Of a stretch of 6,175 nucleotides of DNA, positions 1 through 5,275 are shown one piece after another (position 1 is the stretch's first letter; each line of letters starts with the position of its first letter). The stretch is taken from NCBI GenBank assembly GCA_013361595.1, contig JABFXT010000516.1, forward strand, positions 1 to 6,175, written 5' to 3'. The notes under the pieces were generated by a model that saw nothing but the letters and a program-made list of their open reading frames with translations, searched no databases and was not told the origin of the DNA. This DNA comes from Nocardia sp. (GTDB taxonomy: Bacteria; Actinomycetota; Actinomycetes; Mycobacteriales; Mycobacteriaceae). The position numbers and the translations under genes were made by a program.

Positions 1-338
1 CGGCGCGACTGTTCGGCCGCGCGTTCTTGTTCGCGAATCTGCTTCTCCCTCACTGTTTTCCGGGCCTGCTCCCGGCCGAGAAGTATCGCGGCCGGAACGG
101 TGACGGCGGCGACCAACAGGAGCACGATCGACGTACGCCGGAATTCCGCCGTGAACATCAAACCGCTGACACCGGTGATCCCGGCCAAGGTGGCCGAAGT
201 CGGGATGAGTACCAGCACCGCCGTACTCGCGGTGAGCGAACGGTTGCGCAGGGCACGCAGAACCAGCGCCCCGGCCAGGACCACCGGTAGTGAACAGGCC
301 AGGGTGTATCCGATGATCTCGGGCAGGTCATCGGGCAT
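1..338 (-). CDS. Sensor histidine kinase, N-terminal membrane part (partial)
   Basis: This is the first 112 residues of a protein that runs off the left edge of the window. The ATG at 336-338 overlaps the end of the response regulator gene by 11 nt in another frame. A GGAG ribosome-binding site (346-349) lies 7 nt upstream, which fixes the start. The visible part has three hydrophobic segments, at about residues 8-30, 37-62 and 69-88, joined by very short loops. A charged, Gln/Glu/Arg-rich helix follows from residue 89 to the edge and looks like a signalling linker. The kinase core (DHp helix with the phospho-accepting His, then the ATPase domain) would lie beyond the window, so calling it a kinase rests on the cognate response regulator upstream and on resemblance to actinobacterial kinases with short multi-spanning sensors. 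No sizeable extracytoplasmic sensor domain and no typical HAMP domain are visible. Another membrane protein is possible but less likely. Confidence 0.8.
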   Translation of the reverse strand, partial: MPDDLPEIIGYTLACSLPVVLAGALVLRALRNRSLTASTAVLVLIPTSATLAGITGVSGLMFTAEFRRTSIVLLLVAAVTVPAAILLGREQARKTVREKQIREQERAAEQSR

Positions 339-1041
339 CGGCACGCTCCACGATGATGTCACCGCGACCCCAGGCATAGCCACGGCCCCAGACGGTTTCG
401 ATGCGGTGCCGGGTACCGAGCTTGGCGCGCAACCGCTTGACGTGCACGGTGACCGTGGACAGATCACCGAAATCCCATCCCCACACCTGTTCCAGCAGCC
501 CCTCCCGGCTGAACACCTGTCCGCGATTGCGCAGCAGGAAAACCAGTAGATCGAATTCCCGGCGGGTGAGCGAAACCGGCTCGCCGTCGACGGATACCGT
601 CTGAGCGGCCGGGTGCACGACGACCGGTCCGGCACGCAGCGGCGCCGGGTCGGGTGCCGGTGCACGGCGGGTGCGGCGCAGTACCGATGCCACCCGTAGT
701 GCCAGTTCACGCGGGCTGAAAGGTTTGGTGATGTAGTCGTCGGCGCCGGCTTCCAGGCCCAGTACCCGATCGTCCTCGTCGCCCAGCGCGGTGAGCAGGA
801 TGATCGGGGTATCCGGACGGGTGCCCGCCCGGATCGCCCGGCACAGCTCGATACCGTTGGGTTCCGGCATCATCACGTCCAGTACCGCCAACTCCACCTC
901 GCCGGGCTCACCGGTGCGGGCCAGCGCGGCGTAGGCGGTCCGGCCGTCGCCGGTCTCCACCACGACGCGCCCGTCCCGTTCGAGGTAGCGGCGCACCACG
1001 TCCCGGACCACGGGATCGTCGTCGGCCACGAGTATGCACAT
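328..1041 (-). CDS. OmpR/PhoB-family two-component response regulator
   Basis: The 237-residue product has the usual length and layout of an OmpR/PhoB regulator. The receiver domain covers about residues 1-120, with the acidic cluster D7-D8-D9, the predicted phospho-acceptor D55 in LDVMMPE, switch residues T84 and Y103, and K106 in the TKPF motif. A short Pro/Ala linker leads to a winged-helix DNA-binding domain at about residues 138-225. Its recognition helix is near 183-198 and it ends in the GRGYAW wing. The ATG at 1041 follows the stop of the membrane protein gene by 7 nt. GAGG sits 5 nt before the ATG and is partly inside the upstream stop region, so translation is probably coupled. The protein is expected to be phosphorylated by the kinase encoded just downstream and to bind promoter DNA in the cytoplasm. 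The target is unknown; the divergent control region at 2528-2640 is a natural candidate, by position only. All key residues are present. Confidence 0.95.
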   Translation of the reverse strand: MCILVADDDPVVRDVVRRYLERDGRVVVETGDGRTAYAALARTGEPGEVELAVLDVMMPEPNGIELCRAIRAGTRPDTPIILLTALGDEDDRVLGLEAGADDYITKPFSPRELALRVASVLRRTRRAPAPDPAPLRAGPVVVHPAAQTVSVDGEPVSLTRREFDLLVFLLRNRGQVFSREGLLEQVWGWDFGDLSTVTVHVKRLRAKLGTRHRIETVWGRGYAWGRGDIIVERADAR

Positions 1042-1048
1042 GGATACC

Positions 1049-2527
1049 TCACCAATTCGTCATGAGCAGATGGATCAGCAGCAGGGCTCCGGCGGCCTGG
1101 ACCGCGAGCCAGGGACGAACATGTCCGCGCGGCAGGAACGCAGTCGCCGCCAGTAGCCACATATCGAACGGTAACCAGATCCGTTCGGTTTCCGCCTTGC
1201 TCAGGCCACTGAGATCGGCAGCGGTGACCGCGCATACGGCGGCCGCGACCACCAGCGCGGCCGGGTCGAGGGTACGTAACCGCGCCGGGGCCAGCGTCCG
1301 CGGCAGGGCGGCGGCCGTCGCGAGCCCCACCGCGCAGACCGTGGCCGCGAGATTGCCCCACCACCAGTAGCCGAAGGGACGCGTGGCGGCGATCCCCTGG
1401 TAGTACCGCTCGACTACCAGATGGTAGCCGTCGAACCACCAGAAACCGGCGGCCGCGAATCCGGCCACGACGACGAGCGCGCCCAGCAGAGCGGGTAACA
1501 GCGGACGGACGGATCGAGCTCCGATCAGTACCGCTGCGGCGATGAGGCCCATCAGGATCAGGCCGTAGTTGAGGAAGATCCCGAATCCGAACAGCACTCC
1601 GGACGCGAACGCGACCGGTGCCGCCGCTCGGCGCGCCACCGGGGGAACGGGTCCCGGGTCCGGCAGCCGGCCGGGTGATGGGGCGGTGCCCCCGGTCCGG
1701 CGTCGCGGATCGTGCACCACGGTGGTCTTCCGGTATGCCGGCGCGGTTCCGGCGGGATAAGTGGATCCGCTGCCCGCGGCGACCGCGAGCAGCGCTACCG
1801 CCCAGGCCGTCACACCGGCGAAAAAGGCGTCGGCGGAGACCGCGACCCAGATCGCCGCGGGGGCCAGCACCAGGAAGGGTAGTGCGGACCGGGCGCGTTT
1901 TTCGGCCCCGAGGGCGCGCAATGCGACCGCGACCGCGATCGGTGCGCCGCATCCGGCCAGCACGCAGACGATCCCGGCCCAGGTGGGGCCCGCGAGGCCG
2001 ATCCGGTCGAGCAGCACGAAGAACAACAGGGCACCGGGTGGATGACCTGATACATGCGTGGTCCAGGAATCCGGTTGTCCGTCGACGATCCGGTCGGCGA
2101 ACGAGCGCAGCGCGGCCGGGATATCGGTGACGCCGGGTACTTCGGCGAGATACTCGTGGCCGTCCGCGAGCCGCGCCGTGAACCCCCGCCGCCAACCGTC
2201 CACCAGCGCCAGCGCGAATGCCCACAGCACCGCAGTGAGATAGCCGACGGTGAGCAGCCGCCGCCAGGACAGCCGGTCGGCCAGGGCCGGGCCCACTGCG
2301 ATCACCGCCGCGGCGAGGGCCGCAGCGGGGACAGTGCCCCAGCCGATATGCGGTGACCAGTGGCCGAAAATCGGGGCCGCGGCGGCGAACAGGCTGCGCC
2401 GCCAGGGTTCGCCGGCCAGTTGCGGGACGGTGAACGCCGACACCACGAGGATCGCGGCGGCCGTGGCCCCGAGCAGTTCGCCCCGGATCCTGCTGCGGGG
2501 CGCGGTGATCTCGATCGACTCCGGCAC
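1049..2527 (-). CDS. Polytopic membrane protein, probable GT-C-type glycosyltransferase (Rv0541c-like)
   Basis: The product has 492 residues if translation starts at the GTG at 2525-2527. It carries about 11-13 hydrophobic segments. Two motifs stand out: a His/Pro-rich HVSGHPPG at residues 158-165 at the start of a membrane segment, and GLSKAETERIWLPF at about 441-454. I associate these motifs with actinobacterial integral membrane proteins usually annotated as glycosyltransferases of the GT39/GT-C type. Such enzymes move a sugar from a polyprenyl-phosphate donor on the outer face of the membrane. No catalytic Asp could be assigned with certainty. The GTG was preferred because it lies exactly 7 nt after a TAGGGT hexamer. 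The frame stays open to a TTG at 2560 and has another GTG at 2534-2536. About 50 residues rich in Pro, Arg, Gly and Thr (1624-1771) interrupt the membrane segments. The gene is first in an operon with the response regulator and kinase and is divergent from the GT2 operon. The family placement is moderately sure; the substrate is unknown. Confidence 0.8.
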   Translation of the reverse strand: MPESIEITAPRSRIRGELLGATAAAILVVSAFTVPQLAGEPWRRSLFAAAAPIFGHWSPHIGWGTVPAAALAAAVIAVGPALADRLSWRRLLTVGYLTAVLWAFALALVDGWRRGFTARLADGHEYLAEVPGVTDIPAALRSFADRIVDGQPDSWTTHVSGHPPGALLFFVLLDRIGLAGPTWAGIVCVLAGCGAPIAVAVALRALGAEKRARSALPFLVLAPAAIWVAVSADAFFAGVTAWAVALLAVAAGSGSTYPAGTAPAYRKTTVVHDPRRRTGGTAPSPGRLPDPGPVPPVARRAAAPVAFASGVLFGFGIFLNYGLILMGLIAAAVLIGARSVRPLLPALLGALVVVAGFAAAGFWWFDGYHLVVERYYQGIAATRPFGYWWWGNLAATVCAVGLATAAALPRTLAPARLRTLDPAALVVAAAVCAVTAADLSGLSKAETERIWLPFDMWLLAATAFLPRGHVRPWLAVQAAGALLLIHLLMTNW

Positions 2528-2534
2528 AGAGGAC

Positions 2535-2540
2535 ACCCTA
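2535..2540 (-). promoter_or_regulatory. Candidate -10 hexamer for the membrane protein/two-component operon
   Basis: Read on the minus strand this is TAGGGT, which fits the actinobacterial TANNNT -10 consensus. It is followed by 7 nt (GTCCTCT) and then the GTG proposed as the start. A transcript starting the usual 6-8 nt after the hexamer would begin at or next to the GTG and so would be leaderless. No good -35 hexamer lies at 16-18 nt; TTGCCG occurs with only a 14-nt spacer. The AGGG within the hexamer could instead act as a weak ribosome-binding site on a longer transcript. Confidence 0.45.
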
Positions 2541-2567
2541 GGCCGATCTGCCTCCGGCAAAGCGCAT

Positions 2568-2578
2568 TCACCAGGTGA
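2568..2578. promoter_or_regulatory. Candidate operator palindrome TCACCAGGTGA
   Basis: Two 5-base arms (TCACC and GGTGA) flank a central A, forming a perfect interrupted palindrome midway between the two divergent -10-like hexamers. A related half-site, TCACAGGT, occurs at 2602-2609, about 34 nt away (roughly three helical turns). This placement suits a regulator acting on both promoters, for example the response regulator encoded in the minus-strand operon. The motif is short and could be chance; no protein binding is shown. Confidence 0.3.
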
Positions 2579-2627
2579 TCGGACACGGCGTCATGCTTTT
2601 GTCACAGGTTTTACGCTGTTTCGGGCA

Positions 2628-2633
2628 TAGCGT
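2628..2633 (+). promoter_or_regulatory. Candidate -10 hexamer for the GT2-DUF2064-methyltransferase operon
   Basis: TAGCGT fits TANNNT and is followed by 7 nt (GGCACCC) and then the ATG at 2641. The predicted transcript start falls on or next to the ATG. No Shine-Dalgarno-like sequence precedes this ATG, which agrees with a leaderless message. The -35 region is not convincing: TTGTCA at 2599-2604 is 23 nt away, too far. The arrangement mirrors that of the divergent gene. Confidence 0.45.
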
Positions 2634-2640
2634 GGCACCC

Positions 2641-3312
2641 ATGCCGACAGAGCACCGCGAACCGGCCGGCGTCACCGTGGTGATCCCGTGCCGGAACGAA
2701 GCCGAAGCGTTGCCGGTGGTTCTGGCCGCGCTACCGGCCGGATATCAGCCGATCGTGGTCGACAACGGATCGACCGACGACACCGCCGCCGTCGCGGCCG
2801 GGCACGGGGCCCTGGTGGTCGTGGAACCGCGGCCCGGCTACGGGTCCGCGGTCCAGGCCGGTATCGCCGCCGCCCGGACCGAACTGGTCGCGGTGCTGGA
2901 CGGGGACGGATCGATGGACCCGGGCGAATTGCCCCTGCTGGTGGCCGAGATCCGGGCCGGTGCCGATCTCGCGGTCGGCCGGCGGCGCCCGGTGAGTGGC
3001 GGAATCTGGCCGTGGCACACCCGGCTCGGCAATCGTGTCGTCGCGCGCCGATTGCGCCGGCGGTACGGACTACCGGTGCACGATATCGGTGCGATGCGCG
3101 TCGCGGACCGGCAGCGGCTGGAATCGCTTGGGCGGTTGCACGATCGGTTCGGCTACCCGCTGGAGTTGCTCGTCCGGGCCGCCGCCGCGCACTGGGATGT
3201 CCGGGAGGTCGATATCAGCTACCGCGCCCGGGCCGGCGGGCGTTCGAAGGTATCGGGGTCGGCACGTGGCTCGTTGCGGGCCACTCGCGATTTCCTGGCG
3301 GTCCTGCGATGA
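2641..3312 (+). CDS. GT2 family glycosyltransferase, dolichyl-phosphate sugar synthase-like (Rv0539-like)
   Basis: The 223-residue cytoplasmic protein has a GT-A fold. It opens with VVIPCRNE (13-20) and DNGSTDDT (41-48) for nucleotide-sugar binding. The metal-binding DXD motif follows as DGDG at 87-90, then an HDIGAMR segment at 137-143 and a Lys/Ser-rich KVSG at 203-206, as in polyprenyl-phosphate sugar synthases. Such enzymes transfer a sugar from a nucleotide donor to polyprenyl phosphate or another acceptor. No C-terminal membrane helices are present, so this is the short soluble form. The frame is open upstream to 2575, but the ATG at 2641 was chosen because conserved sequence begins just after it and a -10-like hexamer sits 7 nt before it. 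The frame ends in an ATGA overlap with the DUF2064 gene. NCBI annotates some GT2 proteins of this group as TIGR04283 'arsenosugar' glycosyltransferases; nothing here supports arsenic chemistry. Donor and acceptor are unknown. Confidence 0.9.
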   Translation: MPTEHREPAGVTVVIPCRNEAEALPVVLAALPAGYQPIVVDNGSTDDTAAVAAGHGALVVVEPRPGYGSAVQAGIAAARTELVAVLDGDGSMDPGELPLLVAEIRAGADLAVGRRRPVSGGIWPWHTRLGNRVVARRLRRRYGLPVHDIGAMRVADRQRLESLGRLHDRFGYPLELLVRAAAAHWDVREVDISYRARAGGRSKVSGSARGSLRATRDFLAVLR

Positions 3313-4028
3313 GCCGGGCGATGGAACCGCCCGCCGACGGCCGCGCGGATATCGGACCGCTGCCGGTGGCGCTGCTGGTGGTCGCCAAGGCACCGGTCGC
3401 CGGGTACGCCAAGACCAGGCTGACCCCGCCGCTGACGCCGGTGCAGGCGGCCCGGCTGGCCGCCGCCGCACTGCTGGACACCCTCGACACCGTCGGCGCG
3501 TGTCCGGTCGCCCACCGCGCGGTCGCGTTCACCGGCGATCCGGCCGCCGCGGAATTCGGCGGTGAGATAGCGGCGAAACTGGCGGAATTCGAGGTGATCG
3601 CACAGCGCGGCCCGGATTTCGCGGTACGGCTGGCGAACGCGCACGCCGATCTCGCCCGCACGGGTCTGCCGGTGTTCCAGATCGGAATGGACACCCCGCA
3701 GGTGAGTACCCGGGTGCTCACCGCGGCGGCCCGGGCACTGGCCGCGGGGTCCGAGGTATTGCTCGGTCCGGCCACCGACGGCGGCTGGTGGGGGCTGGGC
3801 CTGCCCGATCCGCGAGCCACCCGGCTGCTCGCGGAGATACCCATGTCGACCACGCGCACCGGTGACGCCACCCGGGCGATCCTGCGCGCGAACGGGTACC
3901 GGGTGGCCGCGCTGCCCACGCTCACCGATGTCGACCACTACGCGGATGCCCTGCGGGTCGCCGCCGACTGCTCCGGGCGATTCGCCGCGGCGGTGGCGGC
4001 TCTCGACGCGCCGCGAGTCGCGCGGTGA
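3309..4028 (+). CDS. DUF2064 / TIGR04282-type nucleotidyl- or glycosyltransferase-like protein (Rv0540-like)
   Basis: The 239-residue protein has the marks of the DUF2064 family, which shares the GT-A-like fold of MobA/CofC nucleotidyltransferases. These are KAPVAGYAKTRL at 27-38 (phosphate-binding loop with Lys and Arg), IGMDTPQV at 125-132 with the metal-binding Asp, GPATDGGWWGLG at 153-164, and DVD at 207-209. The family usually has DGGYY where this protein has DGGWW, a conservative change. The biochemical role of DUF2064 is not settled; it is commonly paired with GT2 glycosyltransferases, as here. The ATG at 3309 overlaps the upstream TGA (ATGA), suggesting translational coupling. A second ATG at 3321 is possible but has no better ribosome-binding site. 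The frame continues far upstream within the GT2 gene; that part is a shadow. The cytoplasmic product probably supplies or uses a nucleotide sugar in the same pathway as its neighbours. Confidence 0.88.
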   Translation: MSRAMEPPADGRADIGPLPVALLVVAKAPVAGYAKTRLTPPLTPVQAARLAAAALLDTLDTVGACPVAHRAVAFTGDPAAAEFGGEIAAKLAEFEVIAQRGPDFAVRLANAHADLARTGLPVFQIGMDTPQVSTRVLTAAARALAAGSEVLLGPATDGGWWGLGLPDPRATRLLAEIPMSTTRTGDATRAILRANGYRVAALPTLTDVDHYADALRVAADCSGRFAAAVAALDAPRVAR

Positions 4029-4669
4029 TCGGCCGGTTCGATCCCGCGCTGACCGGTCGCGACTGCTGGATCCGTTCGGCCGACGGCGATCGCACCCGCT
4101 TACCGACCCGCCGCTGGCTCGGTGGCACCCGGGTCACCGCCGCCGACCGGCATGCCGACTCGGCCCTGGTCGGTTGCTGTGACGGGCCGACGGTCGATCT
4201 GGGCTGCGGGCCGGGCCGCCTGGTCGACGCGCTGTGCCGGCGCGGGGTCGTGGCGCTCGGCGTGGATATCTCACCCACCGCGATCGCGGTCACCCGGCAT
4301 CGTGGCGCCCCGGCCGTGGCCCGCGATATCTTCGGCCCGCTGCCGGGTGACGGCCGCTGGCACTACGCACTGCTCGCGGACGGCAATATCGGTATCGGCG
4401 GCGACCCGCACCGCATCCTGCGCCGGGTTTCCGGACTGCTCCGGCCGGGCGGTCTGGCGGTCGTCGAATTCTCGGGTCCCGGGACAGGTATCAATATCCG
4501 GCAGATCCGGCTCGAAACCCGCACCGAGGCCGGGGACTGGTTTCCCTGGGCCGAGGCGGGTATCGATCACGCCGCCCGGCTGGCCGACGAGACGGGATTC
4601 CATCTGTTGACCACCGCCGATATCTCAGGACGTCATATTGCCTGGTTACGCAGTGGTGCGCCCCGCTGA
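4025..4669 (+). CDS. Class I SAM-dependent methyltransferase
   Basis: The product has 214 residues and starts at a GTG that overlaps the previous stop (GTGA), so it is the third gene of a coupled operon. Motif I, VDLGCGPG at 57-64, binds S-adenosylmethionine. GVDIS at 79-83 carries the acidic residue for the ribose. LADGNIGIGGD at 117-127 stands where the family has motif IV, and LLRPGGLAVVEF at about 138-149 is the usual post-motif strand. The first 45 residues are Arg-rich and may form a substrate lid. The acceptor is not known; by context it could be a sugar, a lipid-linked intermediate or a small carboxylate. Its cysteines (14, 51, 52, 61, 71) do not show a layout I recognise from arsenite methyltransferases. 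The stop is 10 nt from the stop of the convergent deaminase gene. Confidence 0.88.
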   Translation: MIGRFDPALTGRDCWIRSADGDRTRLPTRRWLGGTRVTAADRHADSALVGCCDGPTVDLGCGPGRLVDALCRRGVVALGVDISPTAIAVTRHRGAPAVARDIFGPLPGDGRWHYALLADGNIGIGGDPHRILRRVSGLLRPGGLAVVEFSGPGTGINIRQIRLETRTEAGDWFPWAEAGIDHAARLADETGFHLLTTADISGRHIAWLRSGAPR

Positions 4670-4678
4670 ACCGGCGGG
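4662..4678. terminator. Weak hairpin across the two convergent stops
   Basis: CCCGC (4662-4666) can pair with GCGGG (4674-4678) around a 7-nt loop that contains the methyltransferase stop. It lies in the only space between two convergent genes and could act on either strand, but the stem is just 5 bp and there is no U-rich tract. It may be no more than GC-rich chance pairing. Confidence 0.2.
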
Positions 4679-4679
4679 A

Positions 4680-5162
4680 TCAGGTGGGGGCGAAGCACCG
4701 TCGGTAGAGGGCGCGCATCTCCTGTTCGAATTCGGGCACCGGGCCCTGCGCGACCACCCCGGGCACGATCTGCGTGATCGGCAGCGAGGCCACCGGCGTC
4801 GGTGGTACGCCCCATTCGCGCAGCCATCCGGTGAGTTGACCGGTCGAGGTGGCGAACACGATACGGCCGAGCCCCACCCAGCCGTGCGCCGCCGAACACA
4901 TCGGGCAGTGCTCACCCGAGGTGTACACGGTCGCCGCCGCGCGGTCGGCCGGGCTCAGGTGGGCGGCCGCCCAGCGGCAGATCTCGAATTCCGGGTGCCG
5001 GGTGGCATCGCCGCCGGCGACCCGGTTGCGGTCCTCGAACAGCACCTCGCCCGACCCGGCGACCAGTAGCGAGCCGAACGGCTGATCGCCCGCGGCCAGC
5101 GCCTCGCGGGCGAGATCGACACAGCGGCGCAGATGATCCACATCGTCGGCGGAAATCGTCAT
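4680..5162 (-). CDS. Nucleoside/guanine deaminase-like zinc enzyme (CDA fold)
   Basis: This is a 160-residue cytidine-deaminase-fold protein, close to the length of bacterial guanine deaminases. The zinc and proton-shuttle site is H56-P-E58, followed by C86-P-M-C89. The Cys pair is preceded by Glu-His (EHCPMC) rather than the common EPCPMC, and the first motif is HPE rather than HAE. TVYTSG at 78-83 and VGLGRIVFA at 96-104 match the core strands. Such enzymes hydrolytically remove an amino group from a base or nucleoside in purine or pyrimidine salvage. The deviations suggest a subgroup whose substrate I cannot name. The frame is open to an ATG at 5267, but the ATG at 5160-5162 was chosen because GAGG (5171-5174) lies 8 nt before it and the extra 35 residues look non-conserved and cover a palindrome and a hairpin. 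It is convergent with the methyltransferase gene and probably transcribed alone. No functional link to the glycosyltransferase operon is evident. Confidence 0.88.
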   Translation of the reverse strand: MTISADDVDHLRRCVDLAREALAAGDQPFGSLLVAGSGEVLFEDRNRVAGGDATRHPEFEICRWAAAHLSPADRAAATVYTSGEHCPMCSAAHGWVGLGRIVFATSTGQLTGWLREWGVPPTPVASLPITQIVPGVVAQGPVPEFEQEMRALYRRCFAPT

Positions 5163-5174
5163 GGGCTCATCCTC

Positions 5175-5186
5175 GCCGATATCGGC
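5175..5186. promoter_or_regulatory. 12-bp palindrome GCCGATATCGGC beside the deaminase ribosome-binding site
   Basis: This perfect palindrome directly abuts the GAGG ribosome-binding site (5171-5174) of the deaminase. A similar GGCCGATATC occurs at 5256-5265 in the same intergenic stretch. It could be an operator, or a small structure limiting access to the ribosome-binding site. GATATC is frequent across this window, so the core may reflect local base preferences rather than a site. Confidence 0.3.
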
Positions 5187-5233
5187 CCGGATGTCCGGTG
5201 CGACGCCGGGCGATCTGCCCTCGGTACGGGTAC

Positions 5234-5260
5234 CGGCCGGTCGCAGGGGGCGACCGGCCG
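5234..5260 (-). terminator. Stem-loop downstream of the Thr/Pro-rich gene
   Basis: An 11-bp perfect stem (5234-5244 with 5250-5260, arms CGGCCGGTCGC and GCGACCGGCCG) closes a 5-nt loop. On the minus strand it begins 15 nt after the stop at 5276 and lies upstream of the deaminase start. There is no U-tract, which is common for hairpin terminators in high-GC actinobacteria. It most likely ends the Thr/Pro-rich transcript and separates it from the deaminase. The remaining sequence at 5163-5275 shows no clear -10/-35 pair for the deaminase. Confidence 0.6.
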
Positions 5261-5275
5261 ATATCACCGGGCGGA

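Noticed and set aside
873..2225. 450-codon open frame on the minus strand overlapping the membrane protein and response regulator genes
   Set aside because: Its translation is a low-complexity Arg/Gly/Pro-rich string with no domains, as expected from an out-of-frame reading of GC-rich coding DNA. It ends inside the response regulator gene.
2528..2560. TTG start at 2560 or GTG at 2536 for the membrane protein
   Set aside because: Neither has a ribosome-binding site. The GTG at 2536 overlaps the -10-like hexamer, and the GTG at 2527 fits a leaderless start. The choice remains provisional.
2688..3308. Upstream extension of the DUF2064 frame
   Set aside because: This part lies fully within the GT2 gene in another frame, is Arg/Gly-rich and lacks conserved sequence. 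The family's motifs start only after the ATG at 3309.
3215..3938. Two long minus-strand frames opposite the DUF2064 gene
   Set aside because: Both are compositionally biased shadows of a gene with clear motifs on the plus strand.
2641..4669. Arsenosugar biosynthesis cluster
   Set aside because: Annotation models give that label to related GT2 and DUF2064 proteins, but no arsenite methyltransferase signature, radical SAM enzyme or ars gene is visible.
5163..5267. Longer start of the deaminase at 5267
   Set aside because: The added 35 residues are not deaminase-like and would cover a palindrome and a hairpin terminator. The ATG at 5162 has GAGG at good spacing.
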